From: Erinaceus europaeus
Lineage: Eukaryota; Chordata; Mammalia; Eulipotyphla; Erinaceidae
Assembly (NCBI RefSeq): GCF_950295315.1
Contig: NC_080179.1
Coordinates: forward strand, 65,623,126-65,687,125
Direction: 5' to 3'
DNA: 64,000 nucleotides
In this document: positions 11,346 to 21,734 of the stretch, in pieces
Numbering within the stretch: position 1 is the first letter of the stretch
Layout: each line of letters opens with the position of its first letter
Position numbers and translations under genes: made by a program
Notes under the pieces: generated by a model
Database searches by the model: none
Told to the model about the DNA's origin: nothing
Seen by the model: only the letters and a program-made list of their open reading frames with translations

Positions 11346-11650
11346 AGCCCTGGGGGCTGGGCAGTAGCGCACCATAGTTAAGTGTAAGTGGCTCAAAGCA
11401 CTAGGACCAATACAAGTCCCAGCTCCCCACTTGCAGAAGGGTCGCTTCACAGGTGCTGAAGCAGGTCTGCAGATGTCTTTCACTCCTCCTGTCTTTCTTC
11501 CCCTACTCTTTAGATTTTTCTCTGTCCTATCCAACAACAAAAACAGCAAGTTGTAACAACAACAACAAAATGGAGAAAATGGCTTTCAAAGGAGCAGTGG
11601 ATCTGTAGTGCAGGCACCAAGCCCCAGGATAAACCTGGAGGGAAAAAAAA
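11346..11650 (+). mobile_element. SINE form A with a form-B-type 3' block
   Basis: The head GGGGGCTGGGCAGTAGCGCA, the segment GGGTCGCTTCACAGGTGCTG and the CCTATCCAACAACAAAAAC tail identify it. After the CAA tail it also has GGAGCAGTGGATCTGTAGTG and AAACCTGGAGG, the 3' block usual in form B. The B-box region is shortened by a small deletion. Confidence 0.88.
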
Positions 11651-11760
11651 AGAAAAAAGGAAGGAAGAAAGAAAGAAATGAAAGAAGGAAGGAAAGAAGG
11701 AAGGAAGGAAGGGAAGGAGGGAGAGAGAGAGAGAGAGAGAGGAAATAAAGAAAGAAAGAG

Positions 11761-11806
<46 letters not shown>

Positions 11807-11870
11807 GAAGGAAGGAAGGAAGGAAGGTAGAAAGAAAGAAAAAAAGGAAAGAAAGAGAGAGGGAGAAAGG
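11641..11870 (+). repeat. long purine tract of GAAA/GGAA/GA units
   Basis: About 230 bases are almost only A and G on the plus strand, in blocks of GAAA, GGAA and GA. It extends the preceding SINE's A-rich tail. Such mirror-symmetric purine runs can form triplex DNA. The open frame on the opposite strand is composed of Ser/Phe/Leu repeats and is not a gene. Confidence 0.93.
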
Positions 11871-12055
11871 AAGAGTCAGCTCTAGGCAGTATCTGCAGGA
11901 GGGAAGCTTCAAGATAATGTTCAAAGTCTCTCCTGTTTGTATCTCTTTTCCTCTCTGTCTCTTACAGGAAAGGAAACATTGGCATTGAGTGTGGTGGATT
12001 CATGCAAGCACTGAGTCCCAGTGATAGCCTTGGTAGCAAAAGAGAAAAAAAATAA
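11871..12055 (+). mobile_element. degenerate SINE fragment
   Basis: CTCTGTCTCTTACAGGAAAG, GGTGGATTCATGCAAGCACT and GAGTCCCAGTGATAGCCTTG resemble a form B 3' half with its terminal block. The head is lost. Confidence 0.45.
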
Positions 12056-12324
12056 CACTTAAGAAGCATTAATGTCTCATATTTGAAATATTAGTACCTC
12101 TAATGGAAATGCTAAGAATTTAATACCATATTAACAAGATAGCTAGGCATTTTGCCCTGAACTTTTTTCTCTATTAAATCAACAGAGCTGAATTTCCTTA
12201 ACAAATTTTGTAGAAAGATATAAAATTAAAAATATTAATGATGATTACAATAAATGAAATAGTAAATATCATTAATTCTGAGTGGTTATTTCAAGGAATG
12301 AAAGTTAAAGATTAGATTGCTTTT

Positions 12325-12327
<3 letters not shown>
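12056..12327. other. no gene recognised
   Basis: A/T-rich unique sequence between a SINE fragment and an AT microsatellite; nothing recognisable. Confidence 0.4.

Positions 12328-12359
<32 letters not shown>
12328..12359. repeat. (AT)n microsatellite
   Basis: About 16 AT units. Confidence 0.95.
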
Positions 12360-12360
<1 letters not shown>

Positions 12361-12364
<4 letters not shown>

Positions 12365-12500
12365 TCTTTTTTTATTCACCCTTATTGGGGGGTTAATGCA
12401 AATAGTTCTATTTTCTTATCTCCCTGTGAAAGTCTCTACAGAACACTCCTCCCAACAACTTAGTTCATTTAACATCATGCAACCAGCAACTATGCATTCT
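12361..12500 (+). repeat. unclassified interspersed repeat, copy 1
   Basis: GGGGGGTTAATG, a TTCTTATCTCCCTGTGA-like segment, CAACAACTTAG and AACATCATGCAACCAG occur in the same order as GGGGGGTTAGTG, CCCGTCTCCTTATTACA, CACAAACTTAG and AATATCATGCACCAGG at 23243-23405. Two diverged copies of one family are inferred; I cannot name it. Confidence 0.5.
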
Positions 12501-12525
12501 TTATTTTATTAAAATTACCTTGCAG

Positions 12526-12718
12526 GGGCCAAGTAGTGGTTCACCAGGTTAGGCTCAATTGCACACACATTACCTGGATTCCAGCCTCCACTCCCCCCAG
12601 CCCCCTGCAGAGGAGAACCTTCACCAAAGGCCATGAGGCAGGACTGTAGGTGTCTTTATTTCTCCATTCATGCCTATACCTTCCTCCTCTCTTATCTGTC
12701 CTATAGAAGTAAAAAAAT
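12526..12718 (+). mobile_element. SINE form B, decayed
   Basis: The head GGGGCCAAGTAGTGGTTCAC, a decayed B box, CCATGAGGCAGGACTGTAGG and a CT-rich body ending CTTATCTGTCCTATAGAAGT are visible. It is the first of three adjacent SINEs. Confidence 0.8.
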
Positions 12719-12722
12719 AAGG

Positions 12723-13014
12723 GGGGGAGTCGGGCTGTAGCACAGCAGGTTAAGTGCACCTGGTGCAAAGCACAAAGACCCGCATAAGGATCCCTGTTCA
12801 AGCCCTGGCTCCCCACATGTAGGGGAGTTGCTTCACAGGCAGTGAAGCAGGTCTGCATGTGTCTTTCTCTCCGCCTCTCTGTCTTCCCCCTGCTCTCACT
12901 ATTTCTCTCTGTCCTGTCCAACAACGATTACAACAATAAAACAACAAGGGCAACAATAGGGAATACATAAAGAATAATAAAATAAATATTTTTAAAAAGA
13001 ATTTTTTTAAATTG
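12723..13014 (+). mobile_element. SINE form A
   Basis: Head GGGAGTCGGGCTGTAGCACA, CCCTGTTCAAGCCCTGGCTC, GAAGCAGGTCTGCATGTGTC, body ending CTGTCCTGTCCAACAACGAT and a tail with AACAAGGGCAACAATAGGGA are all in order. It lies head-to-tail between two form B copies. Confidence 0.94.
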
Positions 13015-13339
13015 GGGGAGGGGCCAGGTAGTGGTTGAGCACACATGTTACAAGGCTCAAGGACTCAGGTTCAAGCCCCTGGTCCCCACCTACAGGGGGA
13101 AAGCTTTGCAAATGGCAAAGCAGTGTTGCAGGTGTCCCTCTGTCTCTCTTTATCGCCCCCTTCCCTCTCAATTTCTGGCTGTCTCTATCGAATAGATAAA
13201 TGTTGGATAGTATGCCAGCTCCCCCTGGCTTCTGCTTAACCATATGCCTATATAGGGATAGATTTAATCCCATTCAAAGCTTTTGTCTATTTACATAAAT
13301 CACTTTTACATTTACATAAAGCACCACACTCCCTCCAGG

Positions 13340-13373
13340 GCATTGGTGGTTTAGTGATAGAATTCTCACCTGC
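13340..13373 (+). other. tRNA-Gly 5'-half-like segment inside the LTR U3
   Basis: GCATTGGTGGTTTAGTGATA followed by GAATTCTCACCTGC closely resembles the 5' half of mammalian tRNA-Gly(GCC). By memory it differs at about three positions, all C-to-T or G-to-A. Similarity stops near the anticodon; the T arm and 3' acceptor half are missing, so it is not a tRNA gene. It keeps an A-box-like TGGTTTAGTG. It lies about 120 bp upstream of the LTR's start region. Confidence 0.75.
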
Positions 13374-13489
13374 TCCACCCCCTCTCCTTGTCACACCCTG
13401 ATCCTCTCCTTGTCACACTCTGATTTTCACCAGTCACTTTTCGCTCCACCCTCTCTATATCACATCCTGTTTCCACCCTACTTGGAGAG

Positions 13490-13517
13490 TATAAAAACAG
13501 CTGCTCTTCCGATTAAA
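13490..13517 (+). promoter_or_regulatory. LTR TATA box and poly(A) signal
   Basis: TATAAAAA at 13490-13497 and ATTAAA at 13512-13517 are 15 bases apart. In this LTR type the RNA start and processing site would lie just downstream. Position and sequence support the call; activity is unknown. Confidence 0.7.
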
Positions 13518-13769
13518 GACACTTGGAAATTGCTTTCTGGCTCCGAGAGTTCCAGAGTGTATCTCCTGCGAAGTTAGTGCAGCACACAGCAGCCTAGATC
13601 AGCTCCAGTTGAGTTATTTCCAACCCAGAGAGCACTAGCTCAGGAAGAAGCACCCTCAGGCTATCCCGGCAGATAAAAATAAAGATAATAAAAAAATTTA
13701 ATTAATAAAAAGGAAAACTGGCTGGATTTCTGGATTGCTGGCACTGAGCCGCTGATATAACCCTGGTGG

Positions 13770-13770
<1 letters not shown>

Positions 13771-13814
<44 letters not shown>
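13771..13814. repeat. (TA)n microsatellite at a SINE 3' end
   Basis: About 22 TA units directly follow the terminal CCCTGGTGGC block of the split form B SINE. Confidence 0.96.
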
Positions 13815-13820
<6 letters not shown>

Positions 13821-14119
13821 AATTCAACTTAGATCACACAATTATGATCATGTTCAGTGAATATATCTTATGCAATGAAGAATATTGTACAAGAACTTAA
13901 GTTGGTGGCAGGATCAGTGCACAAACATTACCTGTTGGAAGCCTGAGATACTGTACCCATGTGACTACAGCTGTCCTATAAATACTTAACTCCCTCATAA
14001 AATAATCTTAATATCTTAATGATTTTCTATGTTTTCATCCTTAATTAGTTTCTAACATTCTACAAACACAATTTTTATCTTTTTCTCTAAAATATTCTGG
14101 ATATTTTTGGTAAGGATAT

Positions 14120-14340
14120 TAAAGATGATGATAAAGATAAAGCTAACATTTACTGAGCAGTTGATGTTAATTAAATATTATTTCAAGCCTTTATTAAAAC
14201 AGAATTCATTTAATAATCACATATATTTTGTGGACTGGAAAATCTAGGCATTATTTCTCAAGTGGTTAAGTAACAGTTCTACCTTACATAACTTTTCTTA
14301 AATCACAAACTCAAGAGCAAATCTTAATCAGTGATATTTG
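14120..14340 (+). mobile_element. MIR-like ancient SINE relic
   Basis: AGCTAACATTTACTGAGCAG, TTCATTTAATAATCACAT and CAAGTGGTTAAGTAACAGTT follow the order and spacing of a MIR element. It is strongly diverged. Confidence 0.5.
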
Positions 14341-16261
14341 CCTTGGGCTGTATCAGGTTTTCTTACTAGTTTTATGGCACTTAAACACTTAACAAAACCA
14401 ACAGAAAGAACTTCAGTCACTGATTCACTTTCAATGAACTCTTACACAGACCTAGTTAAATAAATTATCTAAGTACCTAAGTAAATTTGAAAATACTGAA
14501 AATATTGATCCTTGTATACAATTTCAATATAGGTACATCCTTATATGCTATAACACTTTGTCAAGATGATGAAAATATTCATACTTGACACTTAACAGAA
14601 GTTATGAATTTGGTATCTCTAATCAGAAATTCATGAGGCTTGTACTCTTGAGTTTTAGTGTTTTTCTATAATGTTAAGATTTTCTAGATAATTCAAAAGT
14701 ATCTATGTCCTGTGAAATAGTTACTTTAAACTACTAATATATGTCATTGAAACTATACTAATAACAATAGTAACCAAATTGTTTATATATCTTTCCTTTT
14801 CAAGAAAAAAATTGTCCCAAAGCAGCACTTATCAAATATTCTATTCTCTAGACAAAATTATTATTAAATTTTAATTATTCATACTAAAAATTTTAGGGGG
14901 GATATTGGTATTTTAGAGGTGTGGACAGTTTAGTTTTGAAGAAGTAGTTAATTGTACTTTGATGTACTTATAGTCTTATAAGCCAATGTTAACCTCAGAA
15001 GCAAGAAAGATAAATTAAAATAAAGTGAATTACTTATAGGAAGAAAAATTATTAAAAGAACAAGAGAACCTGAGCTTAAGTCAGGCATATGAAATGCCAA
15101 GAAGTCAGACTCAGTACTGTAGTATGTTGAAGACCACAGATCAAGTTCTGTGTTCTACTACCTTGCTACCTAGCTATAGGGAAAAAAATAATAATAATAA
15201 TCTTTTTATGTGATGCGAGGGAATGAACCTAGGTTCTCTTTATGCAATGCCAAGGAACTAACACATGTACAACACAATAAATAAACTGAGCCAACTTCAA
15301 AATCAATTTATATTCTACATTTTTGAGAGAGGCCCATTCTATCATTCATGGAGTTTTCTTGGCACTGTCTCCATTGCTCCAGATCTGATCCAGGGATTAG
15401 ACTCAGGGTCTTGTTCCATTCCCTGTAGATTTGCAATACTGCTGCTGGCAAACTGTATTTTATCCTCAACAAAACACTAATCAGAGATTTTTGGGTGTGC
15501 ATTTGATTCACTGATTGAAAAAGAAAGGGGTTAAAAAAAACAGGTAAAGCATATGAAAAATTACTACTGACATTATTTATTTTTGATGGATTCTAGATGA
15601 ACAAAGATTGAAGCAGAATTACAGGTTATTCTCCTCTTATTGACCAGTGGCAAAAGAAAAGTAACAACAATCAGAATATCAACATGATGTGGATTTTATT
15701 GTTTATTATTGTGTGAGTGTGTGAGAGAAAGAGAAAGATGAATGGGTGGAGTGAAGTGTTTGTCTTAAAGGGACTTCCAGTCAGCCATAGAGATGTAAAA
15801 TAAGTTCCAGTTTCCTGTAATTGAAGGAGATGGGGCTGGGAAAGTCACTCTGAGTCATGGACATAGCATTTCACATCCCAAAGGAGCTTGAAATAGGACT
15901 GCAGCTGGTGGTTCCACTTACCTTCACCACCAGCACTTTGAGTCATTAAGGATAAGTGGATCCATGAGAACTCAGAAATGAATTGTTTCAGAAAGTTTAA
16001 TCTTAAAATTCCACATCCTGTATTTAGACAATATTTTCATTGCAATCTCTTAAAAGGTTTTGTGCAAATACTTAAAAAAAAAAAGCAGCTTTGGGATTTG
16101 TAATAGTCTCTAGGTATGTTAAGTGAAAGACAACAAAACCAAAGCACATATATTAATGTTAGAAGCATCTATTTTATTGGATTGAATGAACTATGAAGAA
16201 AGAGGAAAATTTAAAATACTCTGCTTCATGTTTTGAATTTTTTTAAAGAATCATTTATAGG
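14341..16261. other. no gene recognised
   Basis: Unique-looking DNA. Around 15205-15260 and 15320-15440 there are faint traces of reverse-strand tRNA-SINE sequence (GAATGAACCTAGGTTCTC; CCAGGGATTAGACTCAGGGT), too decayed to delimit. Confidence 0.4.
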
Positions 16262-16375
16262 TCAGGGGAGACAGAATAATGGTTATGCAAAAAGACTCTC
16301 ATGCCTGAGGATCAAGGTTCAATCCCCTGTGCCACCATAAACCAGAGCTGAACAGTGCTTTAGTTAAAAAAAAAA
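16262..16375 (+). mobile_element. SINE form D
   Basis: GGAGACAGAATAATGGTTAT serves as an A-box-like head and GGTTCAATCCC as the B box. CACCATAAACCAGAGCTGAA and an A-rich tail follow. Its head differs from forms A-C, implying a separate SINE lineage or a different tRNA source. Confidence 0.72.
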
Positions 16376-16574
16376 AAATCTATGTATAGGGTCAAAGATG
16401 AAATTACACTGGCCTACCAAAAGCTGTGTGTTCTTTTTTTTAAGTTAAAATTTAGGGAGTGTTATGATAGCCTTTTCTTATAAAGAACAATGTGGCCTAA
16501 CCTATTATTAATTATATACTACTTATAATATCTAAAGGGTACCCGCATAATACATAATTTAAAAAAATAGATAT

Positions 16575-16812
16575 ATATCACCATGTGCAAGGATCTGGGT
16601 TCCAGGCCCTGGTCCATACCTGCTGGAAGGAAGTCTCACCAGTGGTAAAGCAATGGTGTAGGTGCCTTTCTTTCTCTGTCATCTATCACTCTCCTCTCAA
16701 TTTTTCTGTCTCAATAAAATAAAATAAAATAAAATAACATAGCCAGCACAAGTAGAGCAGGTGTAGAGTTTTAGCAATGACCCTGGTGGAAAATAAATAA
16801 ATAAATAAATAA
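16575..16812 (+). mobile_element. SINE form B, 5'-truncated or decayed at the head
   Basis: It begins near the anticodon-equivalent region (CACCATGTGCAAGGATCTGG), keeps CAGTGGTAAAGCAATGGTGT, a CT-rich body, an AAAT-rich middle and the terminal GCAATGACCCTGGTGG block before (AAAT)n. Confidence 0.83.
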
Positions 16813-17784
16813 AACTATTTTGCATAGTTATTTCAAAATCAAGATAGTCACTCGATTATGTCATCTGATATTGGGTACAATGTTCACTTTCAGAATAAAC
16901 CTGAAAATTAGATGCTTCTTTCTTCATAGATGGATATTTTTTTTGTTTGTCTGCTCATTTTGTTTTGTTTTCATAAGGAAGGCAACTATTTGATGGTAAT
17001 TCTCACAACTATATTATCCACATCTCGCAAGACTCAGTCTGGTGAAAATCTTCAACAATCATACCTCTGATCCACAGTGGATGACTTTCCCCAAAGAAAA
17101 AGATTTCCTTTTAATATTCCTCTCCTCCCTGATTAATCGTATTTACTGTTTTATAAAAACAGATTTCTTCAAACACCTTTTTATATGAACAACAAACATG
17201 CTTCTGTTAACATTGATCTCAATTCCGCCCAAAATTCTTGATAGCATTCATTCATATCTCCTTAAGTTTCCTGGTGAGTTTCTCTAGTAAAATATCAAAC
17301 AACTCTTTTTCCAGTTTAAACTTTACTGAAGCCTACCTAATTGATTTCTAAAATGCTGCTAACAGTCACGTAACCTCTTGTGTCCACCCTGCAGTTATTA
17401 TTGTGTTAGCCATACAGGTCTTCCCTAGGGGGCTGCTCCTATGCTGCTAACATTAGACCCCATCATTCTCTTTCCCAAGGATTTTCTGTGCACAGCCCAC
17501 TGTACTGCAGAAATCAACATTGTTCAGCCAAAGGCAGAATGACTCCGTGCTGCTTTCTTCTTGCCATCTTGTGAATTCAGCAATAAGCCTGATGCATGTG
17601 TCATCATTATCATTTTTTTAAAACCTTAGTTATGATACTAGAATTTCTCTATTTTTTTTTTGTCTTTTATTTTTAAGGGTTTGTCTTGAGAGTACTGTCC
17701 AAAATACAATATATATAAAATATAAAGTTTTCAAAATTTCTTTTTCCTCTATCAAAGTATTTGTATAATAAATAAAAATGTTCT
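16813..17784. other. no gene recognised
   Basis: Mostly unique sequence with no strong coding or repeat signal that I can assign. Confidence 0.4.
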
Positions 17785-17856
17785 ATTGCCACAAGGGTTA
17801 TTGTTTGGGCTTGATACCTGCACAGTGAATCCACGAATCCTCCTGTTCCCATTCAT

Positions 17857-17965
17857 TCATCCTTCCTTCCTTCTTCTTTCCTTTCTTTCTATCTCCTTTT
17901 TGTCTCTTTTCCTTCTTTCTTTCTGTTCCCTTCCTCCCTTCCTCCCTCCCTTCCTCCCTTCATTC
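17857..17965. repeat. (CCTT)n/(CTTT)n microsatellite
   Basis: An imperfect pyrimidine repeat inside the split form B SINE, at the position of its internal A-rich stretch. Confidence 0.9.
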
Positions 17966-17995
17966 TTAATTTAAGATGATAGAAATTTGGAAGGG

Positions 17996-18292
17996 GCGGG
18001 AGTTGGGCTGTAGCGCAGCAAGTAAGCACAGGTGGCTCAAAGCGCAAGGACCAGCATAAGAATCCAGGTTTGAGCCCCAGGCTCCCAACCTGCAGAGGAG
18101 TCACTCCACAGGCAGTGAAGCAAGTCTGCAGGTGTCTGTTTATCTCACTTTCTCTGTCTTCCCTCCCCTCTCCATTTCTCTCTGTCCTATCTAACAACAA
18201 CAACATCAATAACAATAATAATAACTAAAACAGCAATTAAAAGACAAAAAGGGCAATAAAAGGGAAAATAAAAAATAAAATAAAATAAAGAT
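17996..18292 (+). mobile_element. SINE form A nested in a form B SINE
   Basis: GGAGTTGGGCTGTAGCGCAG head, CAGGTTTGAGCCCCAGGCTC, body ending CTCTGTCCTATCTAACAACA and an AAGGGCAATAAAAGGG tail are present. The duplication ATTTGGAAGGG occurs at 17985-17995 and 18293-18303, proving insertion into the older SINE. Confidence 0.94.
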
Positions 18293-18468
18293 ATTTGGAA
18301 GGGAAGGAAGACAGAGAGGGAGAGAGGATAGACCTAGAACGAGACAGAGAAACACCTTTATGAGAGTTTCACTGCTCATAGCTTCCCCTCTCCACTCCTG
18401 TAGTTGAGGACCAGAAACCTGAACTAGGGTCCTTGTGCATTGTAATGTGTGTACTACTGTTCAACCTC

Positions 18469-18472
<4 letters not shown>

Positions 18473-18527
<55 letters not shown>

Positions 18528-18534
18528 TGTGTGT
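18473..18534. repeat. (CT)n(GT)n compound microsatellite
   Basis: About 18 CT units followed by about 12 GT units. Confidence 0.96.
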
Positions 18535-19021
18535 TTTACAGGATTCAGTCTTGAATTTTGTATAATTTTAGAATTTCAGAATCATGGTACCTGCTAAATC
18601 AAATAGGCTCATTTTGTCATTTTTCAGGGATTTCTTAATGTGTGAGTATCTGGCCAGATTATACCATAAGTAAAAAGGAAATAAAGGTCACTTGAAAACA
18701 ATGTGTCAATTAGAGTTACTCAGAGAAAGCAATGGAATGGCTCACTCCTATTTCCCATGACTCACCTCCTGTGAACTCAGACTTGACATCTGAGGGATAA
18801 GTACAATAAATAAGACTCACTCTCTATAATTCTCATGGACACCAGACATACTTTTTCAGTACTATTGAATGTACTGGTAACTGAAATGGGCTTGATAATA
18901 GCAAGTGACTAAGATAATAGCAGTTCATCAGAACCTGCAACAATTTTCTGAGGGTGAAAATGATCACTGAAGTAAGTAAAGAGGTAAGAAAAACATGTCT
19001 TGACATGGGCTAAAGGGGGAA
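18535..19021. other. no gene recognised
   Basis: Unique sequence without a credible frame or known element. Confidence 0.4.
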
Positions 19022-19110
19022 GATGTTATGTGTGTTTTCTGTTTATCTCAGATGTTTTCTGTTTGTTTCAGATGTTATGTGTGTTTTCTGTTTGTCTTTC
19101 TTTCTGAGAG
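19022..19110 (+). repeat. imperfect short tandem repeat, about 30-50 bp
   Basis: GATGTTATGTGTGTTTTCTG occurs twice, with a shorter GATGTTTTCTGTTTGTTTCA copy between. The open frame from 19023 is a by-product of these repeats. Confidence 0.75.
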
Positions 19111-19916
19111 TGTACATGTTCTGTTTGTTAATTCATTCACTGTGTGTGCTCCTTCTGCTTGATATAGTTGTATTAAAAAAAAAAAAGTGCAGCTGTTGTC
19201 TCTATAAAATGGGAAACTCATTGCCTGTACAACACCCGCCCACAACCTACCTCTCAGCTTACAGAGGTGGTGGTGTTATCACAAGAGCAACAGCTCCACT
19301 CATTTCTGAGATATACCACAAAGTGTTTGGCTTCAGTATCCTGAAAATAATAGACCAGAGGCTGCATTGCACCATCCCTGAACCACACATAAGACTTTAA
19401 GGGTTGAGGCATCTATAGAGAACCACAGTGTGTCTTTTTTTTTTTTCTTGGAATTCCATGCAACCAACCACTGGCCTACAAGGGCATCTTACCACAAATT
19501 TCAGCCACAGTCAGTATCCACAACCTAAAGTGATTAGCAGTTATAATGGAACCTCACGGACAGCAGTACACCACAACTAATCACCTTCCACACAGAATCT
19601 AAAACCTGACTCAGGATTCAGAGGCTATCCTTATCTAACTGATAAATTCCTGTCAGAGAATCTTGTGAAATGTGGTCTATTGTTCTGTGGGAGTTACTCT
19701 GTTGGGTAGAATTACCACTATGGAGGGATTCTGGTGTATCCTACCATAATATCAAGTAAAGCAAAGCCCTGTTATTGCTGGGTTCCTACAAAACTCTTTC
19801 CTGGAATTCAGCTATATCTGAATAGGGACAGGCTGCACAGATAATAGATTGAAGAGAATAATTATGCAAACCTACATAGGTAAACAGGACACAAATTTTA
19901 AAAAACATGAAATACA

Positions 19917-21129
19917 ATGGTTAAGTAAAAAATAATTTCTGCAGCCATGAAACAGGGAAGAGGACCAGAAAAATTAATTAATTAATTAAAACATCCAGAA
20001 GCAAATAAAATAATAAAAATAACCAATAATGGGGGAGGTCAGTGTTGGTGCACTGGATTAAGCACAATATTATCAAGCACAAAGACTCCCTCAAGGATCC
20101 TGGTTCAAGCCCTTGGCTTCACACCAATGGGGGATGTCTCACAAGTGGTGAAGCAGGTCTGCAGGTGTTTCTTTGTCTCTCACTCTCTGTATCCTCCTTC
20201 TCTCTCAAATTCTCTCTGCCCTATCCATTAAAAAAATCCAATAGTTAATTGATGCAATAATCACAGGAATGAGCAAAGTTTTTGATGAAAATTTTATCAG
20301 AAATGGGGAAACAACAGATGTGACTATGAAGGAAAACACAAACTATCTTGTGATAAGTAGAGAACTATAAACTGAAATAGCTAAGTTAAGAGCCCAAATA
20401 GCTGAGTAAGCTAAAACAGTAACTGAACCTGGTAGCAAAATAGCTGAATTAAGAAATGGAGCTGAGGAAAGTGAGAACGAACAACTGAGGCATAAAACAG
20501 AATTAGCAAGATTGAGAATGAATTAGAGAAAAACTAAGAAATAAGTTATAGAACTGAAAAAGAGATACTACAAACAAGAGAGAGATATGGAATTACCTCA
20601 AAGGAAATTAATATATGCAGTATTTTTTTTATAGAGGAAGAAAGATTAGTGGGAAGAAATCATACTACATGGCGTAATAGCACTTTAAACAACCAAACTA
20701 AAATCACTCTAAACTCTCCACTCTAAACAACAGACAGGACACAAAACTTCATGAGTCTCAGATAATCCCAAACAGAATAAACTGACATATAACAAGACAC
20801 ATCAAATTTTAAATTTTAAAGAGCAAGGATAAAGAAAGGATTCTGAAGGTTGCAAGAGAAAAACAGAGACATACTCAGAGGAAAACCTCTAAGATTATCA
20901 GCATATTTCTCCAAGAAAACTCTAAAATCCAGAAGACGATGGCATGATATATATATATCATGCATTCAATATATCAAGCATTCAATGATAAAAGCTTTCA
21001 GTCAAGAACATTCTAACCTGTCAGACTGCCAATAAGATGGAAGAATAAAAACCTTCTCAGACAAGCAAGTTTAACTCATTAACTATCACAAAACCTGCAC
21101 TAAAAGAAGTTTGAAAAGGGCTCCTATAA
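19917..21129 (+). pseudogene. L1 ORF1 remnant (RNA-binding protein), interrupted by a SINE
   Basis: ORF1 encodes the trimeric nucleic-acid chaperone of the L1 ribonucleoprotein. The start (ATGGTTAAGTAAAAAATAAT) lines up with the ORF1 start at 38789, but codon 4 is already a stop. The most readable part is 20850-21035, with the conserved C-terminal pattern PLRLSAYFSKKTLKSRRRWHD, and the end at CTCCTATAA (21121-21129) matches the family. Several stops and frameshifts and a SINE at 20034-20235 rule out function. Confidence 0.82.
20034..20235 (+). mobile_element. tRNA-derived SINE, form A/B, within L1 ORF1
   Basis: GGTCAGTGTTGGTGCACTGG head, CCTGGTTCAAGCCCTTGGCT, AGTGGTGAAGCAGGTCTGCA and a body ending CTCTGCCCTATCCATTAAAA. 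The form is intermediate and diverged. Confidence 0.85.
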
Positions 21130-21199
21130 AATATAACATCATCACCAAAACTATGCTATACATTAGAACACTCAAGGCAGGTTTAGAAAATGACACAGA

Positions 21200-21717
21200 A
21201 ATTTATTAAATTTATAAAATAAATAAATGTCAATGGTCTGAACTCAACCATTAAAAATACAAAGTAGAAAGACTGATCAGGAAACATAACCTGTATGTTG
21301 TCTGCAAAAATCCCACCTAACTCAACAGAACAAAAAAAGATTCAAAGTGAAAGGACAGAAAACTATCCAATAAGCTAATGGATCACAAAAAGGCCAGGGA
21401 AAGCTAATATCATATAAGGCTCAAAAAAGATTTAAAAGAAGTTAAGTAGTAGTAAATGATAGGGATAGACATTATACAATACTCAGAGACTTAACTTATC
21501 CTAATTTAACATGAGGGCTAAATTTATCCAGTCATTGAAGAATCATCAAATATTGTACAATATCTACTGAAAGAGCTACCAAAAATGCATTGATAGCAAC
21601 ACAGTAATAGTAAGAGACTTCAACACCCTTCTCTTTCAAATAGGCACATCATCTAGTCATATAGTTAATAAGAAGCAAGAGAATTAAATGAAGACATAAC
21701 AAAAAAAAAGTTTCTCT
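21200..21717 (+). pseudogene. L1 ORF2 endonuclease-domain remnant
   Basis: CAATGGTCTGAACTCAACCA, CTGCAAAAATCCCACCTAAC and GTAAGAGACTTCAACACCCT are the counterparts of the ORF2 segments at 39845, 39930 and 40400 in the long L1. They correspond to the N-terminal apurinic-type endonuclease. Many stops; the frame breaks off at the deletion point near 21717. Confidence 0.75.
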
Positions 21718-21734
21718 ATGCTCTTGCTTCTTAT
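21668..21734. repeat. 14-bp inverted repeat at an L1 deletion junction
   Basis: ATAAGAAGCAAGAG (21668-21681) and CTCTTGCTTCTTAT (21721-21734) are exact inverse complements separated by 39 bases. The left arm is L1 ORF2 sequence; the right arm lies in the filler between ORF2 and the 3' UTR. Confidence 0.9.

Larger units (their letters stand above)
13201..13671 (+). mobile_element. solo LTR of an endogenous retrovirus (class II-like)
   Basis: The 471-bp element starts TGTTGGATAG and ends CTATCCCGGCA, so it has TG...CA ends. It is flanked by the 6-bp duplication GATAAA (13195-13200 and 13672-13677), which restores the interrupted SINE. Six-base duplications are typical of class II (betaretrovirus-like) elements. 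A TATA box (13490) and an ATTAAA poly(A) signal (13512) lie close together, as in LTRs with a short R region. No gag, pol or env sequence is next to it, so it is a solo LTR left by LTR-LTR recombination. Several CpGs survive, suggesting moderate age. Confidence 0.88.
13018..13768 (+). mobile_element. SINE form B split by an LTR
   Basis: The left part (13018-13200) runs from GGGGCCAGGTAGTGGTTGAG to CTGTCTCTATCGAATAGATA. The right part (13672-13768) resumes with GATAAAAATAAAGATAAT and ends with CTGATATAACCCTGGTGGC. The intervening 471 bp is a retroviral LTR, so this SINE is older than the LTR. Confidence 0.93.
17785..18472 (-). mobile_element. SINE form B, reverse strand, split by a form A SINE
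   Basis: In reverse, the 3' block (GCCACAAGGGTTATTGTTTG on the plus strand) lies at 17790, followed by a (CCTT)n expansion to 17965. The body and head resume at 18300-18470 (GACAGAGAGGGAGAGAGGAT; CCTTGTGCATTGTAATGTGT). A form A SINE sits between the halves. Confidence 0.82.

Noticed and set aside
11586..11924. 112-codon minus-strand open frame rich in Ser, Phe and Leu
   Set aside because: It is the pyrimidine strand of a GAAA/GGAA tract and a SINE end; low complexity keeps it open.
13201..13671. Host gene promoter (TATA box near 13490)
   Set aside because: TG...CA ends and a 6-bp duplication inside a SINE show it is an LTR; whether it drives any host transcript cannot be read from sequence.
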